A DNA stretch of 64,000 bases from Bimuria novae-zelandiae CBS 107.79. Its lineage: Eukaryota; Ascomycota; Dothideomycetes; Pleosporales; Didymosphaeriaceae. The notes below the pieces were generated by a model, which was not told where the DNA came from, did not search any database, and was given only the letters and a program-made list of their open reading frames with translations. The stretch lies in assembly GCA_010015655.1 (NCBI GenBank), contig ML976707.1, positions 62,001 to 126,000 of the forward strand, written 5' to 3'. Below, in pieces: positions 44,030-55,062 of this stretch; positions within the stretch are counted from its first letter, which is position 1; every line of letters starts with the position of its first letter. Made by a program: the position numbers and the translations under genes.

Positions 44030-46647
44030 ATAAAAGCCATGCTAGACTTAAGAGCACAGGAGAGCTATATGTTAAAAAAAGCACTTAATAAAGTAGGACT
44101 CTATAAGCACAAGAAGGCTATGCCCTATACTATTTATGTCGTAAACGGATAACTAATGCCCGGTAAGGCAACAATTAAATACGAGATCGAAACTACCTTT
44201 ATAATTTATAGACACTAGGAATTAATTACCCTTAACATTATTAAGGAAGCTAAATATAATGTAATTTTAAGATTACCCTAGCTAAGGAAGTATAACCTTA
44301 TAACTAACTAAGAAAAGTAAACGCTATCTTTTAAGCGCTATAAATATGTATTATAAGTAAGGCCTACGCATTAATAGAATATAATAGTAAATAAAAGAGC
44401 TATTAATAATATAGTCTCGTAACTAAAAGTTAATAAACATAAAATTAACTTAGTAGACGCTAGTAGGAACTACTAGGTTATAAAGCATAAGTATAAAGAG
44501 AATAGCACACCTCTTAATATCTTTAATAAATATAAAGAATAGAGTTATTTATTTTAAGAAGAGAAAGGAGTAAAAGCCCTTCCTAAGTATATATACTAAG
44601 ATTATTGCATTATTCTCGAAGAGGAAAAAACGCCGCCCTTTAGACCACTATATAGATAGAGTAAAAAAGAACTCTAATAGACACGCAAATTCCTAAAGAA
44701 AGCCCTTAATAAGTAATAGATACGCAAGTTAGAATTACTAGCTATATTACCTTTAATATTTACTATAAAGAAGAATAAAACACAACGTCTATGCATTAAC
44801 TATAGGAGGCTAAATAATATAATAATTAAGAATAGATACCTACTACTAAATATACAAGAATCTCGAGACAGATTAGGACGAGCTAGAATATTTACATAAT
44901 TCGACCTATAAGATAGATACTACCTTATATAAATAGCAGCAAGTAATAAGTAGAAGATAGCCTTTTAAACTAGATATAAACTATTTAATTACTAAGTTAT
45001 GCCTTTTAGACCTATAAACGCGCCAGCAACATTTTAAGCAATAATTAATAATATACTAAAAACCTATTTTAATATATTTATAGTTACCTACCTTAATAAT
45101 ATCCTAATATTTTCTAAGTAGGAAAAGAATCATGTGCACTACGTATAAATAGTACTATAAATACTAAATAGCGCTAACCTATAATTAAAGCTTAAGAAAT
45201 GTAAATTTTATATTATAGAACTAGAATTTCTAAGACATGTTATTAACACTAAAGGTATTAAAGTAAGCCCTTTAAAAATTAAGGAAGTAAGAAAGTAGAA
45301 TATACTTATTAATTTTAAAAAACTATAAGCTTTCCTTAAATTTATTAGATTTAATAAATAATTTATCACGGACTACCCGAGAATTACACTATCACTCATG
45401 AACCTTACAAAGAAAGATAGACCCTTTAATTAAATAAAAGAATGCAAATAAGCATTTAGGACCCTATAAGAAGTATGCATTACACTACTAGTCCTTATAC
45501 ATTTTTAAGGTAACTAACTATTACGTATTAAAATAAATATAAGCGACTTGGCAGTTAGAGCATGCGTAAAGCAAGAGAAGAATAGTAAATAGCACCTAAT
45601 TATATACTACGCACACAAGTTTACACTAGAAGAATTATAGTACGAAGTATATAATAAGGAACTACTTATAATAGTAAAAGCTATAAAACACTAGAGGATC
45701 TATGCACATAGCTACTTAAAACTTATAATTTTTATAGATTATAAGAACCTTATACGCTTTATAACTATAAAAGAACTAACCTAGTAACAAGCGAGATAGT
45801 TAGAAACGCTAAGATAGTATAAATTTAAAATTATATATATCCTAGGTAAGGAAAACGGACGGGCAGATACTCTTAGTAAGATAAATAATAAAGGAGAAAA
45901 GGTTAAGACACACTCTATAATACTATAATAAAACTCTAATAGTTTTCTAAAACTAATAGCTAAACTTAATTAACTCCTTATACTTATACGAGAAGTACCC
46001 AAAGCACTATAGACAGAGATTATATAATAATTCCACAATGACCTAGTGTATAGACACCTAGGCATTAGAAAGACAATAGAACTTATCTAGCGAAACTATA
46101 GCTTTAAGGGAATTAAAGAAGTAGTAACTATATATATCCGCAAATGCGTAGATTGCTAATGCAATAAATACGTAATATATCTTAAATATAGAGAGATATA
46201 GGCAATCTAAATACTAGTTACACTATAGGAAGACATCGTAATAGACTTTATTATAGGACTACTAAGATTAAAAGATCCTATAAATGGAGTAAGTTACGAC
46301 GTAATACTGGTAATCGTCTATAGATTTACTAAGTACGTGGAACTACTACTATGCAAGAAGATAACTATAGCAAAAGAACTAGTATTCCTTATCTTAGATT
46401 AACTTATATAACACTATAGTATTCTAAAGATAATTATTAGTAATAGAGACAAACTCTTTATATTAAACTACTAGACAACACTTATAGCACTTATTAGAAT
46501 AAAATAAAAACTATTAATAGCATATTATCTGCAAACTAACGGACAGATAGAACGTACGAATTAGATAATTAAAACGTATCTACGCATCTACTGCAATAAC
46601 CGGAAGAATAACTAGATTACCTTATTACCTATAGCACAGTTGGCATA
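44030..46647 (+). pseudogene. Element A pol: protease, RT, RNase H, integrase (5' part)
   Basis: Protease-like segment (MLDLRAQESYMLKKAL near 44040, LPWLRKYN near 44275). RT with ARIFT near 44885, VMPFRPINAPATF near 44998, and YLNNILIFSK at 45089 where YLDD has become YLNN. RNase H follows at about 45510-45900. The integrase core is TDG-like NGQIERTN near 46535 preceded by SNRDKLF. The frame stops at LAQLAY at 46647, exactly where element B begins, and resumes at 53290 with AYNNK. All acid-to-Asn and Trp-to-stop changes are transitions. Confidence 0.9.
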
Positions 46648-46916
46648 TATGAGGACGGGCACAGGCTCCTACATCAAGAGAGTAGATGAGGTAGGTTGGC
46701 TCTATTTCAGCTACACTAAGATGAGGAGACTGTAGGTACACAGGCCTGCGGCGCTTTTATGCGCTGCCGCTCGGCACGGAACATCTATCTATCCAAGATA
46801 GCTACACTAGGTGCGTGGACAGCTGCGCCCAAGCGTAAGGTAGCTACACCTAGGCGTGAGGCAGTTACGCCTCTTACGCGAGGTTATGTGTCCTGCTAGC
46901 ATGCTAGGCTGTTATA
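46648..46916 (-). repeat. Element B 3' LTR
   Basis: 269 bp, same family as the solo LTR at 10016-10258. Compared with the other LTR (53021-53289), I count about 27 differences, all transitions, and no indels. It is much less AT-rich than the element's interior. Confidence 0.93.
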
Positions 46917-46959
46917 TTACCCCCCTTTAAGGTGGGCGTAGTCCTTTAAGTCCGTCGTG

Positions 46960-49900
46960 TTACCTCCTTCGTGTCTTGCCTTATGCTAGTATAACTGTAG
47001 CTTTATTATCTTCCTCTGTTATCTCTAGATAGGTGCTAGCCTTATACGCTTGCAGCTAGATATCTAGTTATAATAGTAGCCCCGCTTTGTCTAGGTATGC
47101 GTTATAATACTCCTTTACCTTATATAGTGCCCTAACAAAGCCTCGGGCGTTGTACTAGGTAGGGTCAAGATTATAGGCAGTCTAGGAGACTTTATATTAT
47201 AAACGTCCTTAGTAAATATAACTATTAAGGATCTTCTCTACTTACTATTCTAGGTTACTGTCAACCTCTATTAGCTCCTCTTCTGGCTCTATCTAACCTG
47301 GTAGTGTGTCTGTGGCGGCTTTCCGTAGGTAGTCTACATAGAAGACATTATACATGTGCATATACGGCGGAAGCTTAACTTAGTAGAAGTGTCCTTTTAT
47401 AGCGATAATTAGGTAGGGCCTGTACATCTACTAGTTAAGCTTCTAACTAGGCTAGTTAGTTATAAAGCCTCTTAGCGTAATATAGACTTAATCGCCTACT
47501 CTAAAATCTAGCTTATATTACTTCTTATTTGCTTAACGTGCTTGTTACTCCTAGGCATAAATAATCCCTCTCTAAGCTATCTTTATAGCCTGTTTTATAG
47601 CGTTGTATTAAACCTTTGCGTAATTCTACGCTTCCTCTTAGGACATCTGCTCACGGGCTATAGGCAAGGTCTTTATCCACTCTTCCTAGTCCTAGTAGTG
47701 TGTAGGCTAATGTCCAAACTCGATCTCGTACAGCGAGAGGCCTGTAGTCTCATAAGACAGTATAGCCTGAGCCCAGTCTATACAGGGCAGTAGGTCAGAC
47801 CAGTTATCCTAGTAGTAGTTAATAAATAGGCGAAGGCGCTAGTTAAGGTACTAGTTTATAATTTCTATGTTGCTATTAGTCTAAAGATAATAAGCTATTA
47901 AGAGCTTTTGCTTAACGCCTATAAGTTAGTATAGCTTGTTTATAAATGCTGAGATAAACTGCGGGCCTCGATCGGAGACGATAGACTTGGGTGGGCCGTA
48001 CACGCGCCAGATGTAGCGATAGTACATATCTACAGCCTATTCCGCCGTGGTTGTCTTATGGCAGGGCAGTGAGAAGTAGCGCTTACTTAGGCGGTTAACT
48101 ATAATAAAGGCGTTATCGTACCCTTTCTTGTCAAGTAGGAATAACTTAAAGTCTATTAAAACGTCCTACCATGCTTGCTTTAGTATTAGTAATAGCTTAA
48201 GTAGTCCTAGGGTGCGGTCGCAGGGCGTATAACTCTATTAATAAGCCTTATAGGCGGCGATATAGGTGTCTATATCCTTTGCTAGATTTAGCTAGTAGTA
48301 CTAATCTCTAAGTAGCTTCGCTGTCTTCCTTTTTCCTAGGTGAGTAGTAAGCTACGTAGTATAGGCGGCTCGGATTAAGTAAGTGCGTAGGAAGTTAACT
48401 ACTAAGATAATTAGCTAATTTTTATGCAAGAGTAGATTTTAATTATTTAGCTTTTATAGTCTTTAGTTATTAAATAGAGCTTTTTCCCGTAGCTTTTGTA
48501 GGCTATCGTGATTCTAGTTTACCTTAATTACCTAATTAACAAGGGCATGAGGATCCTCTATAGAGGGAGAGGCTAGAAAGGTGTCTATTACAGCAATCTT
48601 AAGCTCTTAGCCTTATAATCCTTAAGTAGCTAAGTTAGCAAGTTAGGTTGTGGCTTCTTGCACTATATTAACGTCTAGCTACTTAGCTTATAAAAAGACC
48701 CTTATGCGAGCTACCTTATCCTTCTCCTTTTAAGTTTATAGTTCCTCCTGCTTACGTAACAGCGTATTAGCCACCACGTTAGCAGTGCCTAGTTAGTAGG
48801 TAAGCTTTAGGTTAAAATTAGCCACTATTATAGCCTAGCGTATCTATCGAGGAGTGAGCTCGCGCTTAGTAGAGAAGTACTCTAGCACTTAATAGTTAGT
48901 AATAGCGCTAAAGGGCTTAGTTATCTATAGACTAATAAGCTAAGATCTCTATTCTTTAAGGCTATAGATTATAGCTAGCATCTCTTTATCGTGTATATCG
49001 TAGTTTATCTACGGGTCGCTTATTATCTTAGAATAGAAGGCTATAGGTCGCCAGAGTCTATCGTCCTGTAACTAAGAGAGTACGCTAGTAACAACACCAT
49101 CGCTCGCGTTTGTTTCTATACGTGTAACGCGATAGGGAGAGTAGTAAGTAAGTACGTTATCTAATAGCATAAGGTCTTTAACTTACTAAAAGGTTGTAAG
49201 CTCTTACTCTCTAAAGGCATGCTAGGCGCCCTTTTTAAGGAGCTTTATAAGTAGTCTAACAATGCGTCTATAGTCCTTAAGGAAGGTTTAGTAGAAGTTA
49301 CAAAAGCCTAAAAATAACTATATACTTTTAACTAATATAGGCACAGGCTAGTCCTGCATAGTAGTAATCTTCTCTAGGTCCTTCTAAATGCCTTAAGTGC
49401 TAATAATAAGGCTAAGAAACTTTATCCTAGTTACTATAAACTCGCTCTTCTTAATATCTACTTGCAAACTAGCGTCGCGGAGTTATTTAAGCACCTACGC
49501 AATATGCTCCTTATAGTGTAGTGGATCCTCTAAGTAGATAAGGATATCGTCTAGATATGCTATGCAAAAGTCGTTAAGTAGGCTATGCAGTACCCTGTTA
49601 ATATATTACTAAAAGGTGGTAGGTCTATTATAAAGACTAAATAGAAGCACACGATACTTATAGTTACTATAGTATATATAAAACGTGGTTAGGTCCTCTA
49701 CTTCCTTGTCTAGTCAAATGCGATAAAAGGCCTGCCATACGTCTAGCTTAGTAAATATCTTAGCACGGGCGAGCCTCGCAAGGGTCTCTTAGATAAGTAG
49801 GATAAGATAGACATCTTTCTTTATAATAGCATTAAGCTTACGATAGTTAACACAAAATTACTACCCCCCTTTAGGCTTCTTAGTAAATAGTACTAGTAAG

Positions 49901-50960
49901 GCGTAGCGCGCGTTGCTATAAGTAATAACGCTAGGTTAGAGGTAGTCGTTTAGGTAATCCTTAACAAGCTGTAACTACTCTAGAAACATGCTATATAGTA
50001 GGCTTAATATTAGTGTATTATCCGCGATTAGCTTAATATTATAATTAACGCTATTGCGGTGTAGAGGTAGTACGTTAAAGTCCTTCTTTAAGAAGTAAGC
50101 TAGGGTAGCGCCCGCATAGCCTAGGAATAGTAACTTCTCTACAAGAAGCTAACAGAGTTCTTTGTCTAGGTCTAGCGGGTCTGTCTAGCCTAGCTCCTCC
50201 TTACGGTCTTAGATTAGCTTCTTTACTTTATAAACACTAATATAGTTAATAACTATCTCTTTCTAACGCGCATTAATTATAAATACTATAGCTCTTATAA
50301 TATTAATCTTAAGGCCTGCCTTAGCGAGGTCCTCGCGAGAGATAGGTTTAGGGCAAGTTAGCTACTACTCTTGTAATAGCAGCGCTTAGTAGCGGAGCTA
50401 CTCCTCTATCTTTACTAGGTTCTTCTAGTAGGTACGACGCTGAGGGGATTGCTGCGATAAGCGGTAGATATGCCGTATAATAGCCACGTCTATAAGCTTA
50501 TTACGTTAGTTAGCATCTGCCTAATGCTTAGGATTAATTCCTGTAGCTATGCCCCACGTTAGGATAATAATATCTCGTTTATAGTTAATCTATATTATAT
50601 CTAGCCACTTAAGTATCTACTACTTATAGTTAATCCAAACGTTAGCTTCCTCGAGAAGCTTACGGCCAACTATAAGGTCGTGGCAGCTAGTGTCGTAGGG
50701 TATAAAGTAAGTAGTAAGGTAGTAGCTATTTAGCACTAGATTAGCCTAGAAGTGCTTATTCACCTGCCCGTTTAGTTAACTATTATATCTAGCCAGGGGA
50801 ATAGCTTCTATACTTTTAATAGATATCTTAAGTCCCTTCTTAATTATATAGAAGTATTTAAGGTAGACTAGGACGTAGCTACTTACGCCTGTGTTAATAA
50901 GAGCCTTTAACCTAATTGCTAGCCCGTTTGTTAAGATACGGCAAGGCAGAGTAAAAGCAC
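46960..50960 (-). pseudogene. Element B pol: protease, RT, RNase H, integrase, chromodomain (minus strand)
   Basis: Protease active site reads NTGVSS near 50880-50905 (DTGAS changed by transitions). RT retains YLDD intact at 49546-49557 within AYLDDILIYLEDP. RNase H carries QINYDIHDKEMLAI near 48950 and PFSAITNYQVLEYFSTKREL near 48880. Integrase carries PPKSIVSDRGP near 47965. The C-terminal segment includes LPPYMHMYNVFYVDYLR near 47350, then a chromodomain-like tract. Stops are frequent, so it is inactive despite the intact YLDD. Confidence 0.9.
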
Positions 50961-51049
50961 TTCCGCTAAATAAGAGGTCTTATATGCTAGTAGCTCCTAT
51001 AGGATTCTCTAGGAAGGAGACTTCCCCTAGAGTAATACTTTTCCTAATT

Positions 51050-53010
51050 CCTTATTAGAAGAGAGGAAGCCTCCGTCCTTAGCCTTATAGTATACCTCTT
51101 TATTAGCTTGCGGCGCTAAATCGCTGGCCTCTAATGCTTTCTAATTAATAAGACTATTTAGGCAGTTTTAAGTAATATATCCTAACTTTTTATAATAGTA
51201 GCAGGTAAGCTAGCTACTTAAAGCTATAGTAGCGGCGCGCGTTAGCTGTGTGCAAGTAAAGGGCTACGCTAGTATTAAAGCGTACTTGTAAGACCTAGTA
51301 GCTAAGGTAGGAGTAGCCTTTTTTTGAGATTCTTATTCGGCGCGCGCTATAACCTAAGAGTCTATAATTACTACCTCTCGTGCGAGGTCGCGGGCGATGT
51401 TAATAAACTTAGAGTAATTATCCTTAAGGCGATAAACATCACGGCCTATATCTATATAGAGTTAATCTATAAGCTTCTTATAAAACTCTTTAACTTATTA
51501 GTTAGCAGGTAGCTTGCGCTGCGTTACAAGACAGAAGAAGTCTACTTAAAAGCTAGTAAACTTAGCTATAGAGTAAAGGCGTAGCTAGATAAATACCTAA
51601 CAGATCTTCTTCTCCTTATATAGGTCGCTAAAAGCTTACTCTATTATATCTATTATAAATTTACTATTAATGCGTTCGCCACCGTCTTATAGAGCTCTAA
51701 TTAAAGTTATAAGTTAGTTACGGGCGGGATCCTCTGTGCGTGTAGTTATATATGCTATAATACGCTCTTAGGTATCCTCTAAAGTCTTTCCTATAAACTA
51801 ATCGCGGTTAGACTAAAGTTTGTTCTCTATATAGGCCCTCTAGTGCTTAAAGGTCGTAGTTATCTTGCCGTCTAAGAGCAGCAAAGGGTCTAGAAACTTA
51901 ACTAAGCGCTAGCTTACGCCTAAAGAGCGTGTATATAGATAAGTAATAGGCTTAAATAGTAATAAGCGCGAAAAACATAAGTTATTAGGCTCGCTAGACT
52001 TAGAGCTTAGCGGGTTGTTAGCGGAGGGGACGCTCTGGCTTAAGGTTTAAGGGAGGATTTAGAATTTAGTTATATAAGATTAAGTTACTAGTGTATTAAA
52101 AGTAGAGCCTACTATAGCCTGTTTAGCAAGTTAGGCTTCTAACCTGTCTATCTTTTACTACGCTTAATCGAGGGCTCCATGCAGCCCTTCGCCTTTAGCT
52201 AAGACATTAGTAGTAATCTAGCAGTATATATACAATTATTATCGCTCCACACCACGAAGAAGTAGCTAACTAACTAGCTCTATAGTAATCTTTACTAGTT
52301 CCTGCCTAAAATGCTTAATTACGGCCTCTAGCGTCGCAGTAATCAGGTTATTACTAGTAAATATAGGTAGCTAGAGAGGTTGCAAGAGGTCCTTATTAAT
52401 ACCTTACTAGATACGAGCAAGTTTTAGGGAAGTATCTTAATTATAGTTTTCCTTAGTAATAGAGCCGTAGCTTTAGATTTCGTGTTCTTAGTAAATAAAG
52501 AGCTTAGATAGGTTGTACGCGCTGCCTAGCATCTCCTTTTCTAAGACTAACGCTATAAATAGGTGTTTTAGTGCTATTTTATTAATACTGCGGGTAAAGT
52601 AGCTAGTTATTAGTTCTCTAATAAGGAGAAGGCGAGTAGGTAGTGCTTAGAATAATTAGTAGGGATAGGTTCCTCTCTTATAAAGGCTAGGGCTCTTATA
52701 GCCCTCTTTACGTAAGTAGTAGGTTACCTATATAGCACATTCGTTAAGTAAAGGGTGGCAGGCTAATTAGCTCTCCTAGCTAGCTATGGCGTGCTATTTT
52801 TAAACTACGTTCTTTAACTCCCTTTAAGCGGTACGTTACTTAGTAGTATTAAGACCTCTCGTTACAGGTAATTATACTTTATAATAAACTAATAGCTTAG
52901 CGTAGTCGTGTAATAAATCCCCTAAAGTAGTTATTATTAAGTTATGCGCGCAGGTAGATTAAGTAGTTTAACTTAATATTTTATTACTATCTCTAGCTAA
53001 GTAAAAAGAT
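51050..53010 (-). pseudogene. Element B gag remnant (minus strand)
   Basis: Downstream of the 5' LTR on the minus strand. The knuckle near 51203-51162 keeps the first and last Cys (TGC) while the second Cys and the His read as Tyr. Upstream capsid-like sequence is too degraded to bound. Start codon not determinable. Confidence 0.65.
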
Positions 53011-53020
53011 CTTAGTGTAA

Positions 53021-53289
53021 TATAAGGACGGGCACAGGCTCCTGCATTAAGAGAGTAAATAAGGTAGGTTAGCTCTATTTTAGCTACACTAAGATGAGGA
53101 GACTATAGGTACACAGGCCTGCGGCGCTTTTATGCGCTACCGCTCGGCACGGAACATCTATCTATCCGAGATAGCTACACTGGGTGCGTGGGCAGCTGCG
53201 CCCAGGCGTGAGGCAGCTGCACCCAGGCGTGAGGCAGTCGCGCCTCTCACGCGAGGTTATGTGTCCTACCGGCATGCCAGGCCGTCACA
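53021..53289 (-). repeat. Element B 5' LTR
   Basis: 269 bp and the better-preserved LTR at its right end (GGCCGTCACA intact at 53280-53289). It carries two copies of a short CCCAGGCGTGAGGCAG unit, one more than the solo copy at 10016-10258. Confidence 0.93.
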
Positions 53290-54628
53290 GCATACAACAA
53301 TAAAATATTAGTAGTAACAGGATTTACACTATTCTATATAAACTATAGAAGATACCTATATCTCTTTAATTAAGTACTTCCTACCAATATTAAAATAAAA
53401 GAAGTAATAAATATAGTAGAAACTATAAAGAAAACTTATACACAACTCCGAGACAACTTTAAAAAAGCTTAATAACAAAGTATTTCTTATATAAACTAAA
53501 AAAGAAAAACGGCACCTTAGCTAAAGAAGGGGGATAAAGCATATTTACTTACGAAAAATCTTTAAACCTAGAAGAGAAAATACAAGAAACTAGATTATAT
53601 TAAGGTTAGACTATTTTTTATTATTAAATAAGTATTACTAGTTAACTACTAATTAGAACTACTGCTAGACGCGAAAATACACCTAGTATTTTATATAGAC
53701 TAATTTAAACCCACGGATCCTAAGATATTAGTTAGGACAACCTTTTATTACTAGCTAGAGAAAGAAAATAAATTTGAAATTAAAATTCTTCTAGAATATA
53801 GAAAAGTGAGATAAGAAAACTTTTAAAATAATAAATTTTTATAAGAAAAGTTAATTAAGTAGAAACGATACCTATACTTAGAAAATATATAAAAATTTAA
53901 ATCTAAACTTTGCAAAAACTGCTAACAACTCTTAAAGAAGGCACGGAATAAAATCTATAATTATTATTACTATACTAGAATAATATAAGAAAGTTTTAAA
54001 GGAAAAGAGACTTATAATATAATACTACTTAAAGAAAACACTACGCAGCAGAAGAGGAAGACTTTAACTAGATAATAAATTAGTCTACTATCTTAGCACC
54101 TAAAGTAGTATTAAAATTAATAAATACTACTACCTAAGCTAGCTCCTTACGAGCCTCTAGAGCTTCGAACTTATCTATAGTAGATATACTATAATTAAAT
54201 AACTCTTATTCTTTCTAACGTAACTTTTTACGCTAATCGCGTAAATGCGCTATTTTCTCTTATACTAAATAGGCACGCAAGAGTGCTATATAAGCAAGCT
54301 CTTCTTTTACCTAAAGTTTTATCTCCTCCTTAGCCTCTAACTTTTCTAATCTTTCTAACTTGGTATTAATCTTTAAATAATTTAGTAAAGGAATATCCTC
54401 TAGCTTATACTTCTAATTATTATACTAAATATAATTTATGCACTTTAAGTATAGTAAGAATAATTAATAAGGAAGTTACTTCGTAGCGTAGTACGTATAG
54501 GTAACTATAGTAAATACGTAACTTTACTTAAGATAATTAGCTTATAAATAATAGTATTAGGCGGATTAAGAAAGTGGCTTTATAAGTAGTTAACTGATAA
54601 AGATATTAAGTCTAAAGGAGGGAGCTAA
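53290..54628 (+). pseudogene. Element A pol, 3' part: integrase end and chromodomain
   Basis: The integrase frame resumes with AYNNKILVVTGF at 53292, continuing QLAY at 46647. A degraded chromodomain region (FEIKILLEYRKV near 53773) follows. Non-coding 3' sequence and the polypurine tract precede the 3' LTR at 54629. Confidence 0.8.
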
Positions 54629-55062
54629 TATTAGGATCTGTTAAAACACTAATATAACGTAGGGCGGGGCAAGGACACTTATCCGTGCGACTAGCTAAGA
54701 TTCCTGACTTAGCCACGAGTCACGAGACTAGTCACGCGTCCTAGAAATATTAGGCATCCCAGAAGTATCTTGGCATATGGGACTTTAGGACTCCTGGGAC
54801 TTGTGGAATCCATGGGACTAGTTATGTATATAGGAACGCGATAGGGGAGGTCTTTTACTATTATGTTTAATCTTGTTTATTAATCTATCGTTTGGATCTA
54901 AGAAGCAACCTTGTTGATTTAATTATACTATACATACCTTTAATACTAACGCCCTAGTAATAAGCGTAAACTATTACTATACCCCTTTCCTGTATTACTA
55001 ACACTCTTGCCCGAGAACTAACCCTAGCCCTTTAGGACCAGCTACCCCTTTGGGATTTAACA
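54629..55062 (+). repeat. Element A 3' LTR
   Basis: 434 bp, TATTAGGATCTG to TTTGGGATTTAACA (first TG decayed to TA). Preceded by a polypurine stretch. Right flank ctagt completes the target duplication. Confidence 0.93.

Larger units (their letters stand above)
46648..53289 (-). mobile_element. Element B: full-length Ty3/gypsy chromodomain retrotransposon, TSD gcata
   Basis: Two 269-bp LTRs (46648-46916 and 53021-53289) bound a 6642-bp element, with a perfect 5-bp duplication gcata (46643-46647, 53290-53294). A polypurine tract (plus-strand CCCCCCTTTAA at 46921) abuts the left LTR, so genes read leftward on the minus strand. Minus-strand order: gag with knuckle near 51162-51203, protease near 50880, RT near 49550, RNase H near 48900-49150, integrase near 47960-48360, chromodomain near 47000-47290. 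It is inserted in the integrase gene of element A. Confidence 0.95.
41599..55062 (+). mobile_element. Element A: full-length Ty3/gypsy chromodomain retrotransposon interrupted by element B
   Basis: Two 434-bp LTRs (41599-42032 and 54629-55062) bound the element. It is flanked by ctagc (41594-41598) and ctagt (55063-55067), a 5-bp duplication with one C to T change. A polypurine stretch AAAGGAGGGAGC lies directly before the 3' LTR, fixing plus-strand orientation. Without element B and its duplication it is about 6.8 kb. Internal order: gag with knuckle, protease, RT, RNase H, integrase, chromodomain. Reading frames are RIP-degraded. Confidence 0.95.

Noticed and set aside
47542..47793. 83-codon plus-strand frame with hydrophobic start
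   Set aside because: Antisense of the element B integrase-chromodomain region; chance frame.
51324..51512. 62-codon plus-strand frame inside element B
   Set aside because: Antisense to the gag/protease region of a minus-strand retrotransposon.
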